From: Hyposmocoma kahamanoa
Taxonomy: Eukaryota > Arthropoda > Insecta > Lepidoptera > Cosmopterigidae
Length of the DNA: 64,000 nucleotides
Reading direction: 5' to 3'
NCBI RefSeq assembly: GCF_003589595.1
Contig: NW_020654080.1
Coordinates: forward strand, 6,247,486 to 6,311,485
The notes beneath the pieces are model-generated. The model ran no database searches. It saw only the letters and a list, made by a program, of their open reading frames with translations, and was not told the origin of the DNA. Position numbers and translations under genes: made by a program. Below are positions 1 through 11,680 of this stretch, in pieces (position 1 is the first letter of the stretch; each line of letters opens with the position of its first letter).

Positions 1-165
1 TGTCCATAACAGTTTCAGTGCCACTCAGAGCTTTAAATCACAAAGATTTGAGGAACACTGCCACTGCGCCTGTCACACTGAGACATAAGTTGACAAGTCA
101 CACCAAGTATTTCACCAGCACCCTTAATCTTCAAAACAAACTGTTTATTAGCGTGTAAAAAGGCT
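1..165 (-). repeat. Repeat A, partial copy at the window edge
   Basis: The minus strand carries GTGACAGGCGCAGTGGCAGT and TTTGTGATTTAAAGCTCTG, diagnostic of the abundant repeat A. Other copies: 14295-14455, 15370-15650, 20808-21120 and 27770-27900 (minus); 26515-26675, 39540-39785, 39815-39962, 42395-42620, 50130-50530 and 53478-53540 (plus). The full form ends in CACGACTTGTTCGTCCCGTC and has no ORF. It is probably a non-autonomous element. Confidence 0.65.
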
Positions 166-835
166 AAATTGTAATTAGTTATAACGTTTTGTTTTGCTTT
201 ATAACAAATTACAGAAAAAAATCAAGTGACAAGGACGGTTGCACGGGATTAATTTTGACCTTAGAAATATCCAAGTTGTAACGTTCGGGTAAAAAGGAAC
301 TCCGATTGGTTAGATTGAGTAACACATAATTTACCGGTGAGTGCTCTTAGAAAATCTCGCCAATGCGAAGAGAATCACTCAATTGTCATATATGAAATAT
401 CCTAGAAATGTAGAGTCATTATTCTTTTGTTTCAACTTTGTTTTGTATTTTATGCATAGTAACGGTTTTAGTAAGATTATCCATAACATCATTTTATATT
501 TCTAGCATATGCCCTTTATTAGTGTCTCATTTCCTATATGACTTACACCTGCGAAGTGATTTAATATAACAATGTAGATAATGGGTCCGTCAAATCGTTA
601 ATATAGATAAAGAATAACATAGGTTCTGGTACCTGACCCTTGCAGAACACCTATCCCTAATTTTCTAAAATCAGACTTAACGCCATCTACCTTTACATAA
701 ATATTGAATTATATGTATACCCAAGGACAATTAAACTTCGTTCCTAAAGTTCATATTAATAATTAGAAACCATCCTCTGAAATATTGTGAAATAAATATT
801 TATCAACTTATAGATAATACAAAATAAATTCTTAC

Positions 836-3800
836 TTTTCTTGTTCGGCTTTTGCCCTTCTAGCAGCTTCTAACTCATCTCTTCTTCTAACATCTTCCTC
901 TGCTTTCTTCTTCTCCTGAAAATCAAGTTTCACACAATATAGTTTAGTCATAAAATACTTTACGTCTAATAATACAAGAACTATTATACTTGAGTTTAGT
1001 ATAATAATAATAATAACGCACACACTCATAAATAGCTCCGCACTAGGAAAACCCTATCGCAAGTGCCATGGACACACATGAATAACAACAAATTACATCC
1101 TAACTCACGAGAGGAACAAATAAAGGCCATACAAATATTTATCCCGGCCCGGGAATCGAACCCGGGAACTTTGCGTGGCCGACAAGTCGACCACGAAGGT
1201 AGTTGAAATATAATTGTATTATAATAAATAGTTATATTAACATTATTATACTAGCGTGGCGTAGATCTTCTCCTTGAAGGTGTGCCCAACATTCGGGTTT
1301 ACAATTGGTTAACGATGATAAAGAAACAATGGCGAACTCCCATATAAATTTTTGTTCACATATAAATATGTGAAAATATAGAGTTGAAATTCCTGAACAA
1401 ATTATGTTCTGGGTTTACTATTCTGAGAAGTCTGGAATTAAAGATATTCCAGCCTGAAGTTTTGGAGGTTGTTTTACATAATTGAATACGTAATTTAGGT
1501 ATATTAAATATTACGATTGCAATCTTAACATCGTATTATGTATCGTTTCTTTAATTTCTTAATTTTTATTTACTGTTGTGATGCCTTTACAGCAATAAAG
1601 ATATTTCTTTTCCAAAGTTACTGTTCAAACAACGTTAAAGCCACTGACTGAGTTATTTTAACTTGTGGCTTTAGAAAAAGTGCAAATCAATCGAATTTTA
1701 CATTGCACAGGCATGTGTTATTTTTTTGTCTATAAATCACACAATAGCCCAAATATTTCATGTAATTAGACTTATTTAAGTAGTTAATTATAAATCTTGC
1801 CAAATTTTGCTTTTGTTACTTTAGATTGCCTGTTTCTTTGTATATTTTGATAATTGTTGTTAACGATTATTTTGACATAGTGTTGATCTTGTAAGCATAC
1901 ATATTGTCGATATTCTGTTATTAAAACAATTCACTACGAAGTTTTTATTGTTTTATTATTATTATTTTTATTATTTCAAGTTTTCCTACAAATGAAAAAA
2001 GGAAGACAGAATGGTTGGAAATCATAGGACTGCCGAATATAAACGTTGGATCAAAGACCATCTTCATTTGTTCGCTTCATAAGAGTCAAATTTAACAGAA
2101 CTCTAAATGTAACTAGATTACATGACAATGCTATTCCATCATTAGGTTTATTGGTAAATAATTTTATGTTCAATTTAGATTAAACAAGACTCATTTACTA
2201 GTTATTCTCAGTTCCTGAAAACAAAATTATCCACTCGTTTCTGATTTTTCCCAATGACAACTCTAACTATTAAAAATGACTATTTTTTTAAAGCCTGCAA
2301 TACAATGACATGTTAGTCCAACGTTGCCGGGTAAAGGCCAATACCAACGTATAGACAGCCTATTTGCCTTGCCTTGCCATCGTTCGGTTTAATAATAATA
2401 TACCACTCGAGATTAAATTATTAGACTTGTTTGTTTAGGCATACTTTGGTTACAGTAAATTAAAGAGAAAAAAAACAGTTTCAGCATTCAAGCCATACAT
2501 TTGCATGTCGATAATGACTTATCGATAGATTATGGTACAACACTAAAGAAATCCGCCATTTGTAACTTTCAAACTTTGGTTATAAGCACGTTGATTCTGT
2601 GGTTAGGGCAGCTCCTTTCTTTTATTTTTTTTTCCATCCTCTAAGCATTACCGCCACAAAATTACGTCAACCCCACTGTCTAAAGTCATGTTAACTCCAT
2701 CGTCCAATTTCACCGCCTCAGTTACGTCAATGTCACAGTCTAAGTTACATTCAAGCCGCTCTCTATGTAACCGTAACGCCAATGTGTAAGTTACGTTAAC
2801 TCCAGTGTCTAATTGACATTAACGTCACTGTCGAAGCCGCCATCACCGCTAAGTTTACTTAAACTGTTCAAACTAATTATAATACTTATATATCTGGATT
2901 AATTGGGCATGTCAGCTAGGTTACTAAATTTTCATAGATTCATTAAAAAGGAATTCGAACTTCACCTCTTCTCTTCGTTTTCTTTCAGCTTCCACACGTT
3001 TCCTTTCCTCCAGTTCCTCTTTCAACCAAAACTGATCCCTCTCCTTCGAGTTGATTTCCTGGACTGCAAACACAATTGCTCTATTAAATATAATGTCATT
3101 TATCACAGAAATAACAACTTCAATAAAACTTTACTTTCAATTTTACGTAAACTCTGTCTCCGTTTTTGTATGTCTTGAATTATTTTATAAGAATGCGTAA
3201 GTCGCGAATAAAGAGTTTGTGTAGCTACCGTGGTGGTCATTTGTGCGAAAATTCACACTACCGCTAACAAAGAAAGTGAGTACCAAATGCCAATAGTATG
3301 TACAATAATGAAGTATGCTTAGATTGTATGAACTTTCCTGAAGATAAACAGTCTTTTGTCTTCGCTGACGACTTTTGTAAATATAACATTCTATGAGTAA
3401 CCTCAATCAGCAGACACATTTTATTTCCGTCTTTATTTAAATAAATAACATTAATTGTTTCTTATTATTAATATATATTTTGTAGTGATGTAGCTTTGAT
3501 ACAATAAAAAATGGGATTAAATGAGAAAATAATAATATGAAAGACAAGTAACGCAAATGTTATAATATTGGAAAAAAAAGTTATAAAAAAATACATAATT
3601 CATTTTGCGAAAACATAGGTTGTATAGAAGCTGGCATGCAACAGAATAAGCATAGTTTCACTGTGTCAGGTCAAACATTAGGCATACATATATATTGAAG
3701 GTGTAATATATTAACTCATATGCTAATTCTCAATTGGACTGTTGTTTTTCTTTGTCTATTACGCGATGACTCCGCCATTTGTGAGCCGATTTCGATGATT

Positions 3801-6800
3801 TTTTTATTGTTGGAAAGGGGTTACCTCAGTAGTTGTCAAATTGAAGAAATATTCCACCTCTAAGGATGGCAAACCAGGGAATGAATCCGGTGTGGTATAG
3901 TATGTTAGTACTTAGTTATAGTTAAGTATATTATGTAGTGAAAAGGTAAGGTTAGTTAGTAATAAATGTATCGTCGAGAAGTACACTCGTTTCCATTTCG
4001 TCTGCAATCTTCCCTACAACCGCTCACCTCGTGACGACCCTGCCAGCGCCCTGCGAGCGCGAGTGTGTTTTGCGTACGTTGTATTTTTAAAATAAAACAA
4101 TATGAGTCATTCGAGACTAAACTTTTGTGCGGACAACACACGTCCAACCTCGCAAAATGGGGAAACATTGTTGATATTGCATTTGCGACAATAAGGAAGT
4201 AATGATGAATCAACACGGAACTACAAACGAATCCGAGGCTGAAGCTACAACACATGTTGGTGTAAACAACGTGCTTCTGTCGGTGACTGTGACGCTATGT
4301 GGTGCTGCAACCCTGTTTCTGATGTATAGGCAATATAATAACTGCCATAAGAAGCTAGTTCGAAATGAACTGAGGGAGAACACCTTTCGACGAATCCGTT
4401 TGAGATCGTTGGGGCGCGGTGATAGTTCGGATGAACGAAATGGAGATGAGTGTACTTCTCGACAATACATTTATTACTAACTAACCTTACACCTTTCACT
4501 ACATAATATACTTAGCTATAAGTAAGTACTAACATACTATACCACACACCGGTGTATTGAGTTTTATCCACTTTTCGTTAGCGGATTTCAATAAAACTGA
4601 CAAATAGATGTAATTAACTGCCTCCGTGGCCGAACGGTTACTTTGCTGGACTGCCATGCAGAGGTCCTGGGTTCGATTCCCACACTGGAAGCAATATTTG
4701 TATGGCAAACAATTATTTATTTCGTGAGTTTGGGCGTAATGTGTGTGTGTACATAGCACCCGCGACACGGGGTTTCCCTAGTGCGGGGCTATGCGTGGGC
4801 GTTATTGTTGCCATGGACACTCACATAGACCACCGCAAATTACACCCAAACTCACGAGAGAAATTAATGTAGGCCATACAAATATTTCTCCCGGCCTGTG
4901 AATCCAACCCGGAACTTCTGCGTGGCAGTCCCAGCATGGTAACCGGTCGGCCACGGAGACAGTAGTCCCGGATGGTACCGTTCGACGAAAACAGTTAATC
5001 AAAAGGATCAAGGCGGAATAACCAAAATTACTCATACAATACGACAAAACAAAAAGAAAATGCAAATGAATAATAAAACAAACAGGTAAATGAGTCTATG
5101 GCTTAAGCCTGCGCATATATTGTCATAGGGTCGTATTCTAGAACTCTTCTCAATGCTCAAGTCAGGACTTGAGTATGATTCAAAGCACTAGAAATCATAC
5201 TCAACTCCTTGCCATTAGGGTCGTAATTCCAGTGCTTGAAATCATACTCAAGTCTGCTCAAATCCTGACTTGAGCATTGAGTAGAGTTCTGGAATACGAC
5301 CCTATGATTCACCTAAATCAAAATCACTGATATTAATTCTACACCAACATATAAATACAAAACAGCTTAAACTATTTGTTAACCTTTCAAAAAAATCTAA
5401 TATCAGTCTTGAGATTGGAAATGTATAGAGGAAATTTCCTGATTTACATTATTGATGACTTGAGCATTGAGTAGAGTTCTGGAATACGACCCATAATCTG
5501 TAATAATTATTACACATTAAAAATAAAAAAAACCCAGTCATGGCAGCGCATGAAATGACACAATTAAAAATGTAACATATGGAAGAAAGGATAAGACACA
5601 AATTAAAAAACACCTGTATCCCTGAATTGCATACCAAACACCATTGTAAATTAATTCCTATTGATAATTCGAAACACCATTTGTAATAAGCCAAACCTAG
5701 GTAATCAGGGTGTCGATTCAGAGCCTTACAATAACTCAGTTGTCGACCGATTTGATTTGATACCGTACGATTTCTTTTCATTTTTATTCACAACACCAGA
5801 ACCGAACGTCAAATTGTCGTATTGGAAACTGGGGGTCTACTCTCGATCTCCGTCCGACATCCGTCCGAAACAATTACTGCCAAATAAGCAATACTTGACC
5901 AAACGAAAAGACGCGTGATGCTAATGAAGCTTCACACTTGATACTTGTATTTTAATTTTGTCGAATATTACTTATTTGACAGTACTTGTTTCGGACGGAT
6001 ATCGGACGGAGATCGAGAGTAGACCCCCTGAACCGAAATGACGTCACACACGTACGATTACACTAACTTCTCGACCGGCAAAGACTACATACGTTATTCA
6101 GGACACAGTTATCGAATGAAAATTACCGAACGTCCTATTGTTTACAAAGCAAGAATTAATATGAAAATCTCTTATTATTTTAAATACAGTCTGGATTTTA
6201 TATATTTAATGCAATACCTATAATTTAGGCTTTTAAAGTCTTAAAAATGTATATTAAAAGATTTCCATTTTTTTTATAATCTATTTCACGGGCTAACTCC
6301 GTAAATGCTGTTAGATATCGATATCGTATCCGGATAGATCGGAAAGCGCCCTTCAATTCGAGAACGATATCCAATCCAACGATTAGATTAAAATATCAAA
6401 GAATCGGGGTCCTGGTTCAAATGAATGCATTAAAAGAATTAAAAGACACCATGCCGAATGGCCTTCCAAATTAATAATCATAGTGTTTAATTTTATGGGA
6501 ACGTGAAGGGTCACGTCAATCAGGTGATTAAGATGATAATTTAATCATTTGACACTAACCTGGATTAACCTTTGTATAAGCGGTTCCTACTGGTCCACTA
6601 GGCGGCAACTCCTCTGGCTTACTTGACGTAAAATTATATGTTGACCCAGCCTTGGCAAGGTTATCAAGTATAACGTCCTCGTCAAGGTCGTCTTCGGTCC
6701 GGGCGTGTAATAACAGATGGAATCCAGAGAAAAATTGTGAGACATTTTTGATGTGATTTGCACATGTACCTTTGCGGACAGTTGGCGCGCCTTCGCCCTA

Positions 6801-9800
6801 TGGGAACAAATATATATTTGCATTCCTTTCTGTTTAAAATAACGCAAAAGCTTTGGGGGAAAGATTGGTATAACATTCACAATGTTTTAGCAACTCCGCA
6901 GGAGACAGTACACAGCGGGAATTTTGTTTTTTCACTGTCTTTACAAAATTGCCAACTTCATGAAATTGTTTTATAAACAAAAAAAAGTGTATTCCCAAAA
7001 AGCCATTGAACATAACTTATATACTTAAAATATAGCAATGAAACTGTTAATATAATGGATAACTTAAAAATAACCCTGTTAATTATGTTTCAGAACATCA
7101 AGTGTACAAAACTGATGATGTCATTAAACAAATAAACATATGGACATTATCTCAACAAGACAATAATTCTTTATGACCCTACATAAATATAAATTATAGG
7201 TATATGTAACATAGTAATCAACATAATTAGCACGTGTAATAATCATAACGCATAGTTATCAAAGGAGAGTTCCTTGGCATTAGTACCTTAGTAAACATTA
7301 TTATATTTACCGAAATAAGCCAGAAAGTATACGCCTGTTGGTGAACTTGTGTTGTTGTGTTGTTTAATAGATATTAAACATAAAGATGGTGAGATAGAGG
7401 TCAAATGCGAATTTTTTGTAAATATTTTTTTGTAAATTTTACATAAAATAGGTATTTGAATATCAATTCAATAAAAATTTAAAATACAGTGAATAGCGAC
7501 ATCGCTATCCGGGGCTGGGAGCCGTAAAGGTATCTAACTGGGTGACGAAATACTTTTATAATTTCTCATAAATGGCGGTACGGCTAAAAAAGTCGTTGAA
7601 AAACCAAATACAAAGACACGATAACAAGCAAACAGAAAAATTCGTGAAGTCTGCTGGTTGGTTCCGTGGCTTAGTTGGTATAGCGTCTGGCACGGTATAG
7701 TAGAAGGCGTCGGTTCGAATGTGTTCGATCTTTGTATTAGCAATTATAACAAACCAGTGGAGTATAATTTCACATAAAAAATAATTGAATATCAATTCAA
7801 TAAAAATTTAAAATACTAAATTTTGTTAGGAGCAAGTTTCAATGATTTTAACCCCAAGAATTCATCACAATAATCTTCGATAATCTTTGAAATACATTTT
7901 TCCGATACAACAGTGTATCGGAAAAATGTATTTCATAGTCCACTGTGTGTGACTGAGTCTAAGGGTCGTATTCCAGAACCCTACTGGAATACGACTGGAA
8001 TATTATTTCAAGCACTGGAAATACAACCCTAATAGCAAGGATTTGAGTATAATTTCAAGTGCTATAAATCACACTGAAGTCCTGACTTGAGCATTGAGTA
8101 AAGTTCTGGAATACGACCTTTAAACCCATTTGACTGATTTTTTTTTTTTTTTTTTCATTGTATTACATGTGATTTTGTACGATTTGATTTTACAAATAGT
8201 ATTTATAAAAGAAAAAGATAAAAAAATTGGAGATTATTTTGAAGAATGTTCTGACCTCATATGATGTTCAAAGTGGCTGAATGTATAGTTCCCAGTCGAA
8301 GTCGGAACGCTTTTATAAGGATACTTAGAGCCGAGAAGCATTGTAGTAGGCACAAATGGTAATTCAATGTCTGAAGAATTTATTTATCTAATTCTTTGAG
8401 TCTCCTGGTGCAATACCAACACGGTAGTTTCCACACGGTGACGCCCACCGCGACAACACACAACGTTATGACTTTAGCATCGCATTTACTTGTATAGAAT
8501 CGCATGTGACTGTTGTATTGAACCAGGGCTTTGCGACGTAAACTGTGTGATGCTGTGTGTGACTCCATTTAAACCAATACGCTGCTAAAGTCGTAGTGTC
8601 GCGTGTCGCCGCAACAGACTACATTCACCTTGCGAGAAATATCTATTACAGTATTCAAGAAATCAACATGTACTTCGACGTATTTAATTGAATACCACAT
8701 AATATGAATATAAAAGGAAAACGAAAATGGTATAAACAAATTAGAGTATCTACAATACTTGAAAATAAACAATACCTATAATAATATAATTAAAACAATG
8801 TTGTCATTTTAAATATTTCTTTTACAAATAACTTTAAGATTACTCTGTATATATAAAGATAAGATTCAGATAAAGTTTTTCCAAAGATGTGAAACAACAT
8901 AACTGAGCCATATAAGTCTAAGATGGTTATTTCTGTAAATGAATATTACATAAAAGTATTCATATTCAATCAATAGCATAACAAAGATTATATAATGATA
9001 TGTATATAATTTATTTGTTATTTTATTCCAAATTTACGATGCTTTATTATAAAATATATTAATAATAATCATTGAAAAACTTAATCACACAATTTTCATA
9101 TAAAAGATTAAAAAGTCTTGTTATCTTATACCAAATACATACCTGCCAATTGATAAGAACGTATTTAGATATGCTCCCATTGGGCACGTCTACCTTGAGG
9201 AATGCGTATTGGATTTTGCCACTATTTAAGTCTTCTAAGAGTTCTGTAAGGCCACCATTTCCTTTGCTGATGAACTTTAGGTCGCTTGATAGGCCATCAT
9301 AGCCAAACAACGCCCTGAAATTGTGTTGGAATTATTATATTATACATTACTGAGCCAATGGTCTCTGAATCAAAATATCAACACCTACGCATTAAACACT
9401 GTCTGTAGAAACAATCTGTTATTAGGCGAGAATAACTTCAAATGCTAGTCAGTTCTACACAAATACAAATGTGGTTTCAACATATTCATATCCAGCATCA
9501 TACTACGCAAGAGAGGACTGCAGATCCTTCCGTGACGCATGTGAGATGCCACAACATCTTCATATACCAGTTACCCACAGATGAACATACTGCCCCTACT
9601 AGGGGGACATGTTCCAGCTAGAAGATGTGAAAGCAATCACAAATAAGAAAAGTACTGTTCTTTAACGCTGCTAGTATAGACTATCGAGATGTAATTAGCA
9701 GTGTTCACAAAAAAAAAGACAAAAGAGAAGATATAATAAAAAGAATTGTAGAAGAAATTTCTAGATAGTAATATGGTTAAAAATGATCTTAAGGTATTTC

Positions 9801-10528
9801 AAAAGTATAGCAGGGTCAGATTCAATATGTCTAACATTCTTTGAATTTAAATCTTTCTCTCAAACCACCTTATTCTAAATGAAGTACCTGAAATTTATTA
9901 CTGTTATTTCGAAGGTTCATTTAAGACCTGTCCTATGGAGTGGAAAATGTGTCCAACATATAGAAGTTTGTTCAAAAACACTATTATAATTCATTAATTT
10001 GTATCCTGTATACAAATGATACCCATTTCGTAAGACACACAAGACTAGTATCATACTCGCTATAAGCTTATTATTAATGTTTAATGCTCTGAGACCAGAT
10101 AGCAATACTTCATTTACTTGCACAAGTTATGCACCTGCATTTGTTACAAATAAGGTCACTACATAATACTCAATAAATGCTCTTATTATAAGAGCAAGTA
10201 CCAGTTTTTTCTACGACAGTAATTATTGAGAAAATTCAATGAAAACAGTTGCCGTAAAAGGAATGCAATATCAATAAGATATATAAGTGAATGTGCTGCA
10301 TAGAAATATATTAACGTATTGTGTCGACGATTAAGGGGTTGAAGCGAGTGTCACGCCAATAAATTCAATTCATTGCGCGAATAGCGCCTGTTTATTTAAT
10401 TTTTACTCCCAAGTAGGTCGCCGCAACAAGAGCTTGTATACGTACCAATTAGTATCACTTTTATCGTCTAATACATCCTTCCACGCAGCTAACAATGTAC
10501 TTTTGTGTTTATCTAAATTTATAGCCAT
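836..10528 (-). CDS. Dbnl/Abp1: Drebrin-like / Abp1 actin-binding protein, 5' five exons (3' end outside window)
   Basis: Adaptor that binds F-actin through an N-terminal ADF-homology domain and in known members couples cortical actin to endocytosis through a C-terminal SH3 domain. Coding exons on the minus strand: 10446-10528 (ATG at 10528), 9143-9314, 6560-6797, 2966-3063 and 836-915. All have GT-AG borders and the reading phases join exactly, giving 223 complete codons so far. Residues about 5-135 read as ADF-H, with stretches such as WALFGYDG, LNSGKIQYAF, KYVLINWQGEG, VRKGTCANH and FHLLLHART that match the family. Next comes a charged coiled-coil region (KERDQFWLKEELEERKR, then EEDVRRRDELEAARRAK). 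The acidic/proline-rich linker and SH3 domain are not in the window. The last visible exon ends in a good donor (GTAAGAA), so the gene continues to the left. Introns 3 and 4 carry many repeats. Family assignment is firm; the gene symbol is by homology only. Confidence 0.93.
1003..1205 (-). mobile_element. tRNA-derived SINE (family 1)
   Basis: Reading the minus strand: a tRNA-like head with an A box (GGCCGAC...) and a B box (GGGTTCGATTCCCGG), then the family body (ATTTGTATGGCC, CTCGTGAGTT, CACTTGCGATAGGGTTTTCC) and a (TTA)n tail at about 1003-1018. It lies in the fourth intron of the drebrin-like gene. Confidence 0.85.
1690..2645 (+). repeat. Large dispersed repeat R1 with decayed THAP-like segment
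   Basis: Alignable over about 950 nt with 28880-30345. The part at about 1992-2090 translates to KTEWLEIIGLPNIN and then ICSLHKS, resembling the middle of a THAP zinc-finger (W, then CSLHF). There are stops and losses. Sits in an intron of the drebrin-like gene. Confidence 0.7.
2661..2839. repeat. Degenerate minisatellite, period 23 bp, about 8 units
   Basis: Units such as GTTACGTTAACTCCAGTGTC-TAA recur with changes (ATTACGTCAACCCCACTGTC, GTAACCGTAACGCCAATGTG, TTGACATTAACGTCACTGTC); most are 23 nt, and one is shortened to 14 nt. Begins 127 nt downstream of an exon of the drebrin-like gene. Confidence 0.8.
3735..4618 (+). repeat. Repeat B (ACCGACTTCAAAA family), split copy
   Basis: The 5' part at 3735-3889 (ACTCCGCCATTTGTGAGCC, TGGAAAGGGGTTACCTCAG, GATGGCAAACCAGG) and the 3' part at 4548-4618 (ACTTTTCGTTAGCGGATTTC, CAAATAGATGTAATT) are separated by the inverted-repeat element. 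Other copies: about 30640-31170, 36225-36670, 37175-37450, 49130-49400 and 50797-51220. Confidence 0.7.
3890..4547. mobile_element. Inverted-repeat DNA element, about 655 bp with arms of about 110 bp
   Basis: The left arm, about 3890-4010 (starting GTGTGGTATAGTATGTTAG), is the reverse complement with few changes of about 4438-4547 (ending CTAACATACTATACCACAC). Outside the arms lie two halves of dispersed repeat B, so the element inserted into that repeat. The inner ORFs on either strand end in the arms and share a C-terminus for that reason; I do not call them genes. Confidence 0.8.
4619..4800 (+). mobile_element. tRNA-derived SINE (family 1)
   Basis: Head CCTCCGTGGCCGAACGGTTA (A-box region), then GGTCCTGGGTTCGATTCCC (B box), the body, and a terminal GCGGGGCTATGCGTGG. 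Its tail meets the tail of the next copy on the opposite strand. Confidence 0.88.
4795..4969 (-). mobile_element. tRNA-derived SINE (family 1), inverted neighbour
   Basis: The same family as the previous entry but on the minus strand: head near 4965 (CTCCGTGGCCGACCGGTTAC on the minus strand), B box, body, tail near 4795. The two copies are tail to tail. Confidence 0.87.
5127..5303. mobile_element. Palindromic MITE-like element P
   Basis: Starts AGGGTCGTATTCTAGAACTC and ends GAGTTCTGGAATACGACCCT; most of the 177 nt is self-complementary with internal CAAGTCAGGACTTGAG motifs. A related copy lies at 29709-29870, and partial ends at 5458-5492, 7968-8122 and 11172-11228. The 150 nt following it is also shared with the 29.7 kb copy. 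Confidence 0.8.
5831..6028. mobile_element. MITE, 198 bp with terminal inverted repeats of about 43 bp
   Basis: Left end GGGGGTCTACTCTCGATCTC, right end GAGATCGAGAGTAGACCCCC. The inverted repeats extend inward through a doubled CCGTCCGA motif and then an AT-rich centre. A degenerate single end of the same family is recognisable at about 31970-32035. Confidence 0.85.
7655..7785 (+). mobile_element. tRNA-derived SINE (family 2)
   Basis: Head GTTCCGTGGCTTAGTTGGTA (A box TGGCTTAGTTGG) and B box GGTTCGAAT, about 45 nt apart, then a body including TTTGTATTAGCAATTATAAC. It is too irregular to fold as a working tRNA. Lies in the drebrin-like gene. Confidence 0.65.
7889..7934. repeat. Perfect palindrome, 20-bp arms, 6-nt loop
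   Basis: The left arm starts GAAATACATTTTT and the right arm is its exact reverse complement; loop AACAGT. Confidence 0.9.
7968..8122. mobile_element. Element P, degenerate copy
   Basis: Contains AGGGTCGTATTCCAGAACCC near the left and GAGTAAAGTTCTGGAATACG at the right, with CCTGACTTGAGCATTGAG inside. A run of about 16 T follows at 8141-8156. Confidence 0.65.
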
Positions 10529-11395
10529 TTTTCATTATTTGTCACACACCGTTATTGGATCAAATAATAAAAATACGAGGAAAATCCGAATAAAACACCG
10601 ACAAGCGACTGACTCACAGAGTTCTTGAGCCACAGATAAGAATGAAACGTACAGTGACAGTTCTTGTTGGAGATGCCATTTTAAAAATGTTTTCGTCGTT
10701 CGTTACCGGTTTTGTTACAATACTATTATTTCTTGAAAATTTTTTTTCTATCTAAAGGCCTGCTAAAGGCATCAATAGAAACATGATTTTATATTCTTAC
10801 ACATTGTTAGTGGCACTGCTAAAACTAAAACTATTTTTTTTTAATCAAAGTCACCAGTCATTTTATTTAAAACGAAGAAAACGGATGATTCAAATGATAA
10901 CAATTGCCATTTAAGTTTTCACAGCCATTTGTAAATCTAGATTTTTCACTACAAAATTATTAAATTCAGTGTTTCAAGTGAATCACTTTCCAATTTCATT
11001 CTACCAGATAAGAGAAAGTAATTGTTTTTTATTCCACCTCTCGGATAAACTTCTTTCCAGAATCATTAATACAATATGAATATTTCCACGAAAAAAGAGC
11101 TAAGTAGCTGAGCATCAGCGGCCAGTATTTTTTGTCTTCGTTCATAGCTCAGCTGTGCTTAGATTTATGCTTTTTGAAATCATACTCAGATCCTGACTTG
11201 AGCATTGAGTAGAGTTCTGAAATACGACACTAAACGCTTAAATGTTTTCTACACGATTTTGTTAGCTTCTAACTAAAAAGCGTTTAGCTGTGCTTATTAT
11301 AATAAATAGCTATATCTTTTACTTTTCTCACGGGAATGATCCTCGGATCCACCATGCTACGTTCAAGATGATATTTATTTATTATAATTTCGAGT

Positions 11396-11680
11396 TCTTA
11401 GGTTTTCGCGATTGTTACATATAGTTGACACGGTTGACAGTCAACCGTGACCATAGGACCTGTAAAGGGCCCGAAACGTCGGTTTGTTTGAAAAAACAAA
11501 TATACGCGATTTAAATCCGGAAAAATAGTTTTATTTCCTATGTGTAACAATCGCGAAAACCTAAGAACTCGACAGTCAACCGTGACCGTGGGTCCTGTAA
11601 AGGGCCCGAAACGTCGGTTTGTTTGAAAAATCAAATATACGCGATTTAAATCCGGACAAATAGTTTCATTTCCTATATTA
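11396..11680. repeat. Tandem duplication of about 140 bp with inverted flank
   Basis: CCTGTAAAGGGCCCGAAACG and ATACGCGATTTAAATCCGG occur twice, about 140 nt apart. TTCTTAGGTTTTCGCGATTG at the left is inverted as CAATCGCGAAAACCTAAGAA between the two copies. Confidence 0.8.

Noticed and set aside
4202..4480. 92-aa plus-strand ORF with a hydrophobic segment
   Set aside because: It lies wholly inside an inverted-repeat element and ends in the arm. The opposite-strand ORF ends with the same residues for that reason. No family resemblance.
7657..7730. Possible functional tRNA gene
   Set aside because: It has A- and B-box-like motifs, but no consistent acceptor or anticodon stem, and a SINE-like body follows.
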